Part shown: piece by piece, positions 53,814-61,103 of the stretch
Layout of the letters: every line of letters begins with the position of its first letter
How positions within the stretch are numbered: position 1 is the first letter of the stretch
Assembly: GCA_016124845.1 (NCBI GenBank)
Contig: WGMW01000015.1
Span: forward strand, 1-64,000
Direction of reading: 5' to 3'
Length of the DNA stretch: 64,000 nt
Source of the DNA: Flavobacteriales bacterium
GTDB lineage: Bacteria > Bacteroidota > Bacteroidia > UBA10329
Translations under genes and position numbers: made by a program
The notes under the pieces: generated by a model
Database searches by the model: none
Seen by the model: only the letters and a program-made list of their open reading frames with translations
Told to the model about the DNA's origin: nothing

Positions 53814-54991
53814 CCTCCAAACGCGTTGAATCCTGTAACATCCATGCCAGTAATGAGCAGATGGATGTCGTGCGTGCCTTCGTAGGTCACCACGCTTTCC
53901 AAGTTCATCATGTGGCGCATGATCGGGTACTCGCCCGTGATGCCCATTCCGCCCAGCATTTGGCGTGCTTCGCGAGCTGTTCGCAACGCAATTTCCACGT
54001 TATTCCGTTTGGCCATGGAGATCTGCTGTGGCGAAGCGCGATGCTCGTTTTTCAGAACGCCCAACCGCCAAACCAACAGTTGTGCTTTGGTGATCTCGGT
54101 GATCATCTCGGCCAATTTCTTCTGCTGCAATTGGAAACTTCCGATCGGTTTTCCGAACTGAATACGCTCTTTCGAATAGCGCAAGGCCGTATCGTAGCAA
54201 TCGAGTGCGGCACCCAACGCACCCCATGCAATGCCGTAGCGCGCAGAATTCAGGCAGCTCAACGGACCTTTCAGTCCACGTATCTCTGGGAACACATTTT
54301 CCTTCGGAACCTTCACATTATCGAACACCAGTTCGCCTGTGGCTGAGGCGCGCAAGCTCCACTTTCCGTGGGTTGTTGGGGTTGAGAAACCTTCCATGCC
54401 GCGCTCTACGACCAGACCGCGAATGGTTCCTTCCTCATCTTTTGCCCAAACCACTGCGATGTCGGCAAATGGGGCGTTGCTGATCCACATTTTGGCTCCG
54501 TTCAGGATCACGTGGTCGCCCGCATCCTTGAAATTCGTCACCATTCCTGCCGGGTTCGAACCGTGGTCCGGTTCGGTCAATCCGAAACATCCGAGCAATT
54601 CTCCCGTGGCCAATCGCGGTAGCCATTTCTGCTTCTGGCTTTCGGTGGCGTAGCTCCAAATAGGGAACATCACCAACGAACTCTGTACGGAAGCGGTGCT
54701 GCGTAATCCGCTATCGCAGCGTTCCAGTTCCTGCATAATGATGCCGTAGCTGATCTGGTCCAATCCAGGGCCACCATATTCGTGCGGGATGTAAGGCCCG
54801 AACGCCCCGATCTCTCCCAAACCGGGAAGCAGATGTCGCGGGAACTCCGCTTTCTGCGCATATTCCTCAATAATGGGAGAAACGTTCTGCTTTACCCACG
54901 AGCGCACCGTTTCGCGGATGAGTTTGTGCTCATCTGTAAGCAGTTCATCCACCAAATAATAGTCGTGTCCTTGATATCTGTCGTCAGCCAT
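53810..54991 (-). CDS. Acyl-CoA dehydrogenase, glutaryl-CoA dehydrogenase-like
   Basis: The 393-residue flavoenzyme has LLTDEHKLIRETVRSWVKQN, GCFGLTEPDHGSNPAGM, NGAKMWISN, SLNSARYGIAWG-like (CLNSARYGIAWGALGAA), FGKPIGSFQLQQ and the catalytic region MNLESVVTYEGTHDIHLL with a glutamate in TYEGT. These match glutaryl-CoA dehydrogenase, which also decarboxylates, as do others of the subgroup. Start chosen at 54991 (MADDRYQGHDYY). An exact -7 box lies just upstream. Confidence 0.92.
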   Translation of the reverse strand: MADDRYQGHDYYLVDELLTDEHKLIRETVRSWVKQNVSPIIEEYAQKAEFPRHLLPGLGEIGAFGPYIPHEYGGPGLDQISYGIIMQELERCDSGLRSTASVQSSLVMFPIWSYATESQKQKWLPRLATGELLGCFGLTEPDHGSNPAGMVTNFKDAGDHVILNGAKMWISNAPFADIAVVWAKDEEGTIRGLVVERGMEGFSTPTTHGKWSLRASATGELVFDNVKVPKENVFPEIRGLKGPLSCLNSARYGIAWGALGAALDCYDTALRYSKERIQFGKPIGSFQLQQKKLAEMITEITKAQLLVWRLGVLKNEHRASPQQISMAKRNNVEIALRTAREARQMLGGMGITGEYPIMRHMMNLESVVTYEGTHDIHLLITGMDVTGFNAFGG

Positions 54992-55011
54992 GTTATTTAT
55001 GATCAGGTGGC

Positions 55012-55019
55012 CAAAATTA
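55012..55019 (-). promoter_or_regulatory. -7 box of the acyl-CoA dehydrogenase operon
   Basis: Read leftward, TAATTTTG matches TAnnTTTG and lies 20 bases before the ATG at 54991. Confidence 0.6.
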
Positions 55020-55173
55020 GAAAAAGCCGATGGGGAAAATCTGTCAATAAGAAGGCAACCCTTACCGATTGAACCTGTTTGGCAGGTGAACCTTTGGTTG
55101 ATTTGTCCGTAATGCGGCCTTTCCAATTAAAGCTGACATTTATTTTAGCCCAAAATCAAAACCTCATAATTGC

Positions 55174-56004
55174 ATGAAGAAGAAATTTACCCTTGCTCTC
55201 TCGATCTTGTTGATGACCGGAATGGTCTATGACTACAGTTTCAGATCGGCACACACAAACCCCAATGCGGCTCCCGCAGGAAATACCGGTTCGCCCGGAG
55301 ATGGTGGAAATACCTGTGCCAGAAGTGGATGTCACTCAGGTGGACCGGCTGCAACAAATCAGACCGTTACCTTGACCGGTATTCCTACAACAGGTTACGT
55401 GGCCGAGCAGACCTACAACATGACCATCACGATGTCCAACGGAGGTAGCATTTTCGGGTTTTCACTTTCTCCGCAAACGCAGCAGGGTGCTTTGGTGGGT
55501 ACATTGACCGCGTCCATGTCAGGAACAACCCTCAACGGTGGTTCCAAATATCTTACCCAGCTCATTACCGGAACATTCGGTTCTGGAGGTACAAAGACCT
55601 ACACGTTCGATTGGACCGCACCACAGGCCGGAACAGGTGATGTGACCTTCTACGGTTCGTTCAACTTTGCAAACGGTAACGGGAGTAGCAGCGGAGACGT
55701 GATTCTGCCGCAGACGTTCACTTTCAGCGAAAGTTCCGTTGGCATCAGCGAAGCGCAGCTGGAAGCACTCTCAGTTTACCCGAACCCGGTAGTGGACGAG
55801 ATCCATGTGGCAGCAAAGGATGTGGATGAGGAGATCATGATCACCTTGTATGATGTGCAGGGAAGAAAAGTGATCGAGGAGAAGCATAAAGGAGTTGCTG
55901 ACATCAAGATCGATGTCCGTGCCAAGAGCCTGAACACAGGTGTTTACCTGATGCGTTTGGAAGCAGGCGGCAACACCACCGTCAAGAAACTGATGGTGAA
56001 ATAA
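55174..56004 (+). CDS. Secreted choice-of-anchor-V-like protein with T9SS signal
   Basis: The 276-residue protein has an N-terminal hydrophobic signal, then HTNPNAAPAGNTGSPGDGGN and TCARSGCHSGGPA (residues 50-62), a beta-rich domain (65-190) and a type A sorting domain from SVYPNPVVDE to the end. Bacteroidota choice-of-anchor-V proteins share this layout, with a GxTGxPG...C...CHxG block. CARSGCH is a CxxxxCH motif with four residues between the cysteines, not the usual two, so haem binding is possible but unproven. Confidence 0.82.
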   Translation: MKKKFTLALSILLMTGMVYDYSFRSAHTNPNAAPAGNTGSPGDGGNTCARSGCHSGGPAATNQTVTLTGIPTTGYVAEQTYNMTITMSNGGSIFGFSLSPQTQQGALVGTLTASMSGTTLNGGSKYLTQLITGTFGSGGTKTYTFDWTAPQAGTGDVTFYGSFNFANGNGSSSGDVILPQTFTFSESSVGISEAQLEALSVYPNPVVDEIHVAAKDVDEEIMITLYDVQGRKVIEEKHKGVADIKIDVRAKSLNTGVYLMRLEAGGNTTVKKLMVK

Positions 56005-56027
56005 GTGATAGAAATTGCAAAACGAAG

Positions 56028-56051
56028 AAGGTGCTTAACGGCACCTTTTTT
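56028..56051 (+). terminator. Terminator of the choice-of-anchor-V gene
   Basis: Stem AAGGTGC/GCACCTT (7 bp) with a six-base loop followed by a T-run, 24 bases after the stop codon at 56004. Confidence 0.8.
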
Positions 56052-56064
56052 GTTTTTTAGCGGC

Positions 56065-56664
56065 ATGACCCAAATGGCTTCCTCAAGCTTGGTTTCCTCT
56101 CTAAAACGTTGGTTTTTCGGTGCTGTGGCATTGCTCGGTTTCGCAGCTTCGCAACAGTTGGAGGCGCAAACGGTTTACAGCAGCGACAGCAGTTCGGTCT
56201 CGTTCTTTTCGCACACACCGTTGGAAGACATCAAGGCGGTGAACCATGCCTCCACGGCCATGATTGAGATGATGTCGCAGGTGGTGAAGATCCAGGTTCC
56301 TGTGGCCGCATTCCAATTTGAGAATCATTTGATGCAGGAGCATTTCAACGAAGGTTATCTGGAGCCGCAGAAATTTCAGTACGCCACTTTCCGTGGGAAA
56401 CTTTCCGATTCGCTCGACCTTTCCATCGACACGGTTTACATGGTTCAGGCAACGGGAATGTTGAGCTTGCATGGCTTGGACAGGGCACACACATTCGTTG
56501 GGAAGATCGTCTGTCAGGACAGCATTGCCCAACTCACATCAGGTTTTGAACTGGTGCTGGCCGATCACGAAGTGAAAGTACCCGGAGCCGTGTTCGACAA
56601 CATCGCCAAGCTGGTCAAGGTCGATGTCTATTTCCGCATGCATCCTTTCCGAAAGGAGGAGTAA
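56065..56664 (+). CDS. YceI-like secreted lipid-binding protein
   Basis: A 199-residue protein from the ATG at 56065, with a signal peptide ending in LEAQ, then a YceI-type fold: VYSSDSSSVSFFSHTPLEDI, NHASTAMI, FQFENHLMQEHFNEGYLEP, FRGKLS... and HGLDRAHTFVGKIV. YceI proteins bind isoprenoids in a beta barrel. The longer frame from a GTG at 56005 reads through a terminator hairpin. It is the last gene before the cassette-like array, whose first boundary lies in 56670-56696. Confidence 0.85.
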   Translation: MTQMASSSLVSSLKRWFFGAVALLGFAASQQLEAQTVYSSDSSSVSFFSHTPLEDIKAVNHASTAMIEMMSQVVKIQVPVAAFQFENHLMQEHFNEGYLEPQKFQYATFRGKLSDSLDLSIDTVYMVQATGMLSLHGLDRAHTFVGKIVCQDSIAQLTSGFELVLADHEVKVPGAVFDNIAKLVKVDVYFRMHPFRKEE

Positions 56665-56669
56665 CCCTT

Positions 56670-56696
56670 CATTGTATCTTTATCTACCGTTGGCGT
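56670..56696. repeat. Array boundary A (right half only)
   Basis: CATTGTATCTTTATCTACCG then TTGGCG resembles the right end of boundary C (57760-57782). GTTGGC is at 56689-56694. The left half is missing; it may mark the left end of the array. Confidence 0.5.
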
Positions 56697-56705
56697 GCAT
56701 TGAAA

Positions 56706-56981
56706 ATGAAGCATCGAAAACTCATAGCCGACCTTATCGGAATAGCTGTTAGTTTCCTAATCATTGAGGAAACTCTTCGGTTTTTGACGTCTGACTTCGG
56801 GATATCCCTAATCCCTGGTTGGCACACGACAATTTATCCGCGAAATTGGAATCTGATGGCGGGAACGTTTATCCTTCTCGCATTGACATATTTGATATGG
56901 AAACTTGTGAAGGTGATGAGAAGTCTGGCCTTAAAGCTCATCGACAGACTTTCTGGAAACGACACGACTGGAACGAATTGA
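56706..56981 (+). CDS. Cassette gene 1: small two-helix membrane protein
   Basis: The 91-residue protein (MKHRKLIADLIGIAVSFLII after MK) has two hydrophobic helices (about 9-27 and 52-70) joined by a polar loop with a WHTTIYPRNWNLMAG segment, and a basic C-terminal helix. The longer frame from a TTG at 56700 would overlap the boundary element. I do not recognise a family. It is followed by boundary B. Confidence 0.65.
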   Translation: MKHRKLIADLIGIAVSFLIIEETLRFLTSDFGISLIPGWHTTIYPRNWNLMAGTFILLALTYLIWKLVKVMRSLALKLIDRLSGNDTTGTN

Positions 56982-57000
56982 AAAAGAAAGAAACCACGAC

Positions 57001-57131
57001 ACGCCAACACCCGCTAAAATCTAATGCTTGCGACAGTACGTCAGTCAGTCTCAGTTTCGTTCTGTAACGTTACCGTATCTCGAAAACTAAGTAGTTTCAA
57101 AACGCCATACTTTTAGGCGCACCGTTGGCAC
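57001..57131. repeat. Array boundary B
   Basis: Opens with GCCAACACCCGCTAAA (from 57003) and ends CACCGTTGGCACC. The first 65 bases match boundary C at about 85 percent identity by eye; the right 60 bases differ. Confidence 0.65.
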
Positions 57132-57160
57132 CAATTTGAAATGACCGTCACTTATCTGTC

Positions 57161-57640
57161 ATGAAATCGGAAAAAGCTGAACGCAGTTCTGATAATTGGT
57201 ATCCTACTATCATTGGGGCCTTGGCTCGTTATTTTCCCGACACTCATGTTACTGACAACGGAAATGACCTGACGACAACTCTGATGATTTTGAGTTTTGG
57301 TGCTATCGGTGTAACAGTTCTTGTTGCGCTGACAAGTTTGCTTCTCAAACCAAAAGAGACGCTGAAGCCACATTCTGACTACGAACTGAAGGTGAATTCA
57401 AACAAAGAGATACTGAAAATCAAAAAGGTAACCGACATCCGATTTGCTGGTAACTTTCTGACAAACCCTACCCTTGACATGACCTTGGAAATTGACAATT
57501 CCGAAGCCTTTAAATTGCTGACAGGGAAAACGATTCAACCACTGTCGGTAAAGGTTGAAAAAAGGGACACGTCCTTCCTTGAAGAAAGCCCAAAAGAATG
57601 GTTTGACGACTTAATGCATATGGCATGGTCAGCGTCCTGA
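57161..57640 (+). CDS. Cassette gene 2: single-helix membrane protein
   Basis: The 159-residue protein has a polar N-terminus, one strong helix (TTTLMILSFGAIGVTVLVAL, about 38-57), then a soluble domain with a KVNSNKEILKIKKVTDIRF stretch and a hydrophilic end. No known family. Cytoplasmic N-terminus is likely from charge. It is a typical one-gene unit of the array, directly between boundaries B and C. Confidence 0.7.
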   Translation: MKSEKAERSSDNWYPTIIGALARYFPDTHVTDNGNDLTTTLMILSFGAIGVTVLVALTSLLLKPKETLKPHSDYELKVNSNKEILKIKKVTDIRFAGNFLTNPTLDMTLEIDNSEAFKLLTGKTIQPLSVKVEKRDTSFLEESPKEWFDDLMHMAWSAS

Positions 57641-57656
57641 AAAGAAAGAAAAACTG

Positions 57657-57786
57657 GTGCCAACACCCGCTAAATCTAATTCTTGTGACGGTGCGTCAGT
57701 CGGTCTCAGTTTCGTTCTGCGCTGTCCGTGCATGGCGGCAGGAGGGCAGTTTCTAACGCATTATCTTTATCTACCGTTGGCGGCAA
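57657..57786. repeat. Array boundary C
   Basis: Opens with GCCAACACCCGCTAAA at 57659 and ends CTACCGTTGGCGGCAA. The section GCAGTTTCTAACGCATTATC (57747-57766) recurs in boundary E at 59122-59141. Confidence 0.65.
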
Positions 57787-57824
57787 TATGAAAAACCAAA
57801 ACGACAGATAGTATTTCTCATCAA

Positions 57825-58841
57825 GTGACAGAACTTAAACTACATAAGACAACAACGAAAGGACTGAAAATTATCGGGATTTCTATTCCATTTGTTGTTA
57901 TCGGGGTTTGGATGATAACACAAGAGCCAGCAGGGACAACGAATTACATAATGGGTTGGCTTTGTACTTCTTTTTTTGGACTCGGAATACCAGTGGGAAT
58001 TTTCCAATCATTTGATAGACGACCGCAAATTATCCTAAATGAAATCGGGATTTGGGACAGGACGACAAACCAAGACCAAATTAAATGGGAACAGATTATA
58101 GACGCGTATCCTCTCGACATATTTGGACAGAAATTTATCTCAATAGTATCAGACGACACTTTCGTTTTTAAGAAAAAGCCCTACAACTGGGCTTCTAAGA
58201 TTAACAAAGAAATCGGTGCTCAAAATCTAAACCTTCATTTAGGACAAATCAATATTGACGAGCACAAACTGACTGAACTGATTAAAAGTTTGGCGAAAGC
58301 CGAAAAGGGAGACAGAAAAAAAATTCTTCAGTCGTTTAAGATTAGAAAAAGTGGTTTATCCTTTAAAAGTTTTACCAAAATCCTACTTTATATCTCAATC
58401 TCGGTTGCTTTACTCTTATTGTCCTTGACAGGCATTGCTGCTTTTATGACAATAATGATAATTATGGGTTTAGGTGCCATAACAGCTCGTTGGTATTGGG
58501 GAAGCACTGAGAAATCTCTAATAAGAAAATATGCAGGAATAATTACTTGGTTTGGTTTGGTAAATATGGTCTTGTGTTTAGCGACTTTAAAAACTTACGA
58601 CTATGTTTCCGAAAGTGCAGGAAGAAAATTGTCACAGCAAATTGACCACTTCAAAAAAGTTAACTCTTCTTATCCAACTGACTTCAACGCAATTAAAGAA
58701 AATTCAGACTTGAACCTGGTAGAAGGGATTTTTGCAAATAGAGTGCAATACGAAGTAAACGACAACAACTACGAATTACGGACTATCAATTTGTTGAATA
58801 AGGAAAGGACATATGACAAAGACTTGGAAGAATGGAATTAA
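57825..58841 (+). CDS. Cassette gene 3: STM3941-like membrane protein
   Basis: The 338-residue protein starts with GTG at 57825 (ATG is absent nearby in frame). Residues 1-150 resemble STM3941-type proteins: two helices near the N-terminus (GLKIIGISIPFVVIGVWMI; MGWLCTSFFGLGIPVGIFQ), then a PH-like section with NEIGIWDRT and IKWEQIIDAY. A second membrane region at 185-260 has three helices. The C-terminal 75 residues are polar. Base composition is clearly more AT-rich than the flanking genes, suggesting recent acquisition. Confidence 0.7.
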   Translation: MTELKLHKTTTKGLKIIGISIPFVVIGVWMITQEPAGTTNYIMGWLCTSFFGLGIPVGIFQSFDRRPQIILNEIGIWDRTTNQDQIKWEQIIDAYPLDIFGQKFISIVSDDTFVFKKKPYNWASKINKEIGAQNLNLHLGQINIDEHKLTELIKSLAKAEKGDRKKILQSFKIRKSGLSFKSFTKILLYISISVALLLLSLTGIAAFMTIMIIMGLGAITARWYWGSTEKSLIRKYAGIITWFGLVNMVLCLATLKTYDYVSESAGRKLSQQIDHFKKVNSSYPTDFNAIKENSDLNLVEGIFANRVQYEVNDNNYELRTINLLNKERTYDKDLEEWN

Positions 58842-58851
58842 AAAAAATACT

Positions 58852-58921
58852 GCCGCCAACAAAACCTATAAGCAATAGCGCCCTGCGGGACGCTACTGCT
58901 CACAGCTAAACCGTTGGCAAC
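58852..58921. repeat. Array boundary D, folds as a long hairpin
   Basis: GCCAAC (58855-58860) and GTTGGC (58913-58918) are complementary. Inside, AGCAATAGCG (58870-58879) pairs with CGCTACTGCT (58890-58899) with one mismatch, around a CCCTGCGGGA loop region. This is an imperfect hairpin of attC-like design. Confidence 0.7.
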
Positions 58922-58925
58922 AAGT

Positions 58926-59117
58926 ATGAAAACCTACAACTCACTTCTTACTTGGGAACAAATCATTGATCGACTGAAAACCAATCGGTCCCGAGGGTTT
59001 GTTCCAAACATCGACACGGCATACACCTCATTGAAAGTATTTGATGACGAAGTCAAAATTTTTGGCGCCTACTGTGTCGGACAATTGCATCGCGAACATG
59101 ACGGGGTGAGTTTGTAG
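58926..59117 (+). CDS. Cassette gene 4, short and perhaps truncated
   Basis: From the ATG at 58926 the frame gives 63 residues (MKTYNSLLTWEQIIDRLKTN followed by RSRGFVPNIDTAY). It ends at 59117 just before a partial boundary element, so the original gene may have been longer. The sequence looks like a real N-terminus of a small cytoplasmic protein; I do not recognise it. A TTG at 58914 lies within boundary D and is unlikely to be used. Confidence 0.45.
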   Translation: MKTYNSLLTWEQIIDRLKTNRSRGFVPNIDTAYTSLKVFDDEVKIFGAYCVGQLHREHDGVSL

Positions 59118-59120
59118 GAC

Positions 59121-59160
59121 AGCAGTTTCTAACGCATTATCTTTAGCGCTACCCGTTGAC
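59121..59160. repeat. Array boundary E (right part only)
   Basis: AGCAGTTTCTAACGCATTAT (from 59121) matches boundary C, then CTTTAGCGCTACCCGTTGAC. The left GCCAAC half is missing, and the last word is GTTGAC instead of GTTGGC. Confidence 0.5.
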
Positions 59161-59259
59161 TCTGTCAAAACCTGTTTCACAATGCCGGCAGCCGCTGGCG
59201 GTGTTCTTGCCACATGTATTTCAGAATCGGAAGGTCGGTCAGCAACTCTGGCAGCATTT

Positions 59260-59511
59260 TTTGGCGACCCGAAAGGCACTTCTATGGAAACGAAGCGGAC
59301 TACCATGGCAACAAGGCGGTCTGCCATGGAAACGAAGCGGATTGCCATGGAAACAAAGCGGTCTGCAACGGAACCTTACGGCATTACTACGGAATATAGC
59401 GGAATGAAAAAGCAACGAAGCAGAACGATAAAGCAACCGAACGGCATTGCAAAGCAACGGAAGAGCATTGCAAAGCAACCTAAAAGCTCTGCAAAGCAAC
59501 ATTGCTCCTTA
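59260..59511. repeat. 21-bp tandem repeat, about 12 units
   Basis: Exact 21-base units start at 59260 (weak), 59281, 59302, 59323, 59344, 59365, 59386, 59407, 59428, 59449, 59470 and 59491. Early units read like GCCATGGAAACGAAGCGGAT plus T; later ones like GCAAAGCAACGGAAGAGCAT plus T. Because 21 is divisible by 3, a frame of 135 codons (59182-59589) is open across it and encodes heptapeptide repeats such as RSAMETK and GIAKQRK. I regard coding as unlikely because the sister array at 15077 has stops, but it is not excluded. Confidence 0.8.
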
Positions 59512-59618
59512 TTGCGGTCTGTAGCGGTCTATGGCGCACGGTCCGTGGAGGTGCATACCGCAGCAGCACCTTTCACAAACGGTCAATAAGAATGGAATGA
59601 GGAACCGTACTCGCCTTC

Positions 59619-60995
59619 TTAGCTCAGCTCCGCCAGATACTTGTAGAAGAATGGGATGGTCTGAATGCCTTTGAGGTAATTGAAAACCCCGTAATGCTCG
59701 TTGGGCGAGTGGATGGCATCCGAATCCAGTCCGAAACCCATCAGCACCGATTTTACGCCAAGCTCCGCTTCAAACATGGCCACGATGGGAATGCTGCCAC
59801 CGCCACGCATCGGAATGGGTGCCTTGCCAAAAGTGGTCTCCATGGCTTTGTAAGCCGCTTGATATCCTGTAAAATCGGTCGGTGTCAGAAATGGGTCGCC
59901 ACCGTGGTGCGGTGTGGCCTTCACCTTTATCGAAGCGGGCGCAATGGCCACCAAGTGCTTCAAAAGCATATCGGTCACTTTATCGGGGTTCTGTCCCGGA
60001 ACCAATCGGCACGATATCTTGGCGTAAGCCTTGGACGGAAGGACCGTTTTGGCACCCTTGCCGATGTAACCGCCCCAAATTCCGTTCACATCCAATGTTG
60101 GGCGAATGGTACAACGCTCCATGGTGGAATAACCTTTCTCGCCTTGCACGGCATCAATGTCGAGGTCGGCCATGTATTCCTTCTCATCAAATGGTGCCTT
60201 GGCCATTTCGGCCCGGTCGGCCGCACTTACTTCCAGCACGTCATCGTAAAAACCGGGAATGGTGATCTTGCCGTTCTCATCGTGCAACGAGTCGATCATG
60301 TCGCACAGCACATTGATCGGGTTGGCCACCGCGCCACCGTAAATACCCGAATGCAGGTCGCGTTTGGGGCCGGTCACTTCCACCTCAATGTAGCTGAGGC
60401 CGCGCAATCCCACCGTAATGGACGGGACATCATTGGCGATCATGGCCGTGTCTGAAATGAGCACAAGGTCAGACGTCAGTCGTTCCTTGTTCGCTTTTAC
60501 AAAGATCCCGAGGTTGTCCGAACCTACCTCTTCCTCACCTTCAATCATAAACTTGACGTTGCACGGAAGCCCATCGGTTTTCATCATCAGTTCGGCCGCT
60601 TTCACGTGCATGTACATCTGGCCTTTGTCATCGCAGGCACCGCGCGCGTAGATCTTGCCGTCTTTTATCACGGGTTCAAATGCGGGAGAATCCCACAGGT
60701 CCAACGGGTCGGGCGGTTGCACATCATAATGACCGTAAACCAGCACGGTTGGCAGCTTCGGATCCACGATCTTCTCGCCATAAACAATGGGGAAACCTGC
60801 TGTTGGGCAGATCTCCACCTTCTCCACACCGATCTCCCTCAAGCGGTCGGCCAGCAACTTGGCCGTACTATGCACGTCTTTGCTGAACGCTGGGTCGGCA
60901 CTTACCGAGGGAATTCTGAGCAGGTCGATGAGTTCCTGAAGAAAGCGGTCCTTGTTCGATTCAATATAGCTGTCAACTGTCTGTAAATCCATCAT
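59619..60995 (-). CDS. M20-family metallodipeptidase
   Basis: The 458-residue protein has metal ligands in VYGHYDVQPPDP (H89, D91), ARGACDDKGQM, and IEGEEEVGSDN, with the dimerisation lid inserted (about 205-320) and the last ligand in FGLDSDAIHSPNEHYG. This matches CNDP/PepV-like M20 dipeptidases with two zinc ions. It starts at 60995 (MMDLQ) or three bases later. An exact -7 box lies 18 bases upstream. It probably acts in the cytoplasm; there is no signal peptide. Confidence 0.92.
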   Translation of the reverse strand: MMDLQTVDSYIESNKDRFLQELIDLLRIPSVSADPAFSKDVHSTAKLLADRLREIGVEKVEICPTAGFPIVYGEKIVDPKLPTVLVYGHYDVQPPDPLDLWDSPAFEPVIKDGKIYARGACDDKGQMYMHVKAAELMMKTDGLPCNVKFMIEGEEEVGSDNLGIFVKANKERLTSDLVLISDTAMIANDVPSITVGLRGLSYIEVEVTGPKRDLHSGIYGGAVANPINVLCDMIDSLHDENGKITIPGFYDDVLEVSAADRAEMAKAPFDEKEYMADLDIDAVQGEKGYSTMERCTIRPTLDVNGIWGGYIGKGAKTVLPSKAYAKISCRLVPGQNPDKVTDMLLKHLVAIAPASIKVKATPHHGGDPFLTPTDFTGYQAAYKAMETTFGKAPIPMRGGGSIPIVAMFEAELGVKSVLMGFGLDSDAIHSPNEHYGVFNYLKGIQTIPFFYKYLAELS

Positions 60996-61012
60996 TCTCG
61001 TTTTGATCCGGC

Positions 61013-61020
61013 CAAAATTA
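61013..61020 (-). promoter_or_regulatory. -7 box of the M20 dipeptidase
   Basis: Read leftward, TAATTTTG matches TAnnTTTG and lies 17 bases before the ATG. Confidence 0.6.
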
Positions 61021-61082
61021 GTTTTTAAAAACTGCGAAACATCTGTGGCAGAATGGAGTTCAAACTCCGAATGGAGTGTAGT

Positions 61083-61090
61083 TATCTTTG
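61083..61090 (+). promoter_or_regulatory. -7 box of the first choice-of-anchor-L gene
   Basis: TATCTTTG matches TAnnTTTG and ends 13 bases before the ATG at 61104. Confidence 0.6.
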
Positions 61091-61103
61091 TTTCTGATTT
61101 CGA

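Larger units (their letters stand above)
56665..59165 (+). mobile_element. Cassette-like array of four co-oriented genes
   Basis: Between the YceI gene and the 21-bp repeat lie four genes in the same direction (56706, 57161, 57825, 58926), with compact reading frames and related boundary elements after each. Boundaries begin with GCCAAC and end with GTTGGC at 57003-57129, 57659-57781 and 58855-58918; half-boundaries occur at 56689-56694 and about 59155-59160. Two elements share over 60 bases. The third gene is visibly AT-richer than the surroundings. This resembles integron cassettes, but no integrase gene is in the window and the sites deviate from the attC consensus, so the class is uncertain. 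Confidence 0.5.

Noticed and set aside
57001-58921. Canonical integron attC sites
   Set aside because: The ends read YGCCAAC and GTTGGCR, which break the RYYYAAC/GTTRRRY rule, and no integrase gene is in the window. I keep only the description cassette-like.
59182-59589. A 135-residue basic repeat protein as a firm gene
   Set aside because: The frame is open because the repeat period is a multiple of three. The sister array has stop codons in the matching frame, and no ribosome-binding or promoter evidence favours translation.
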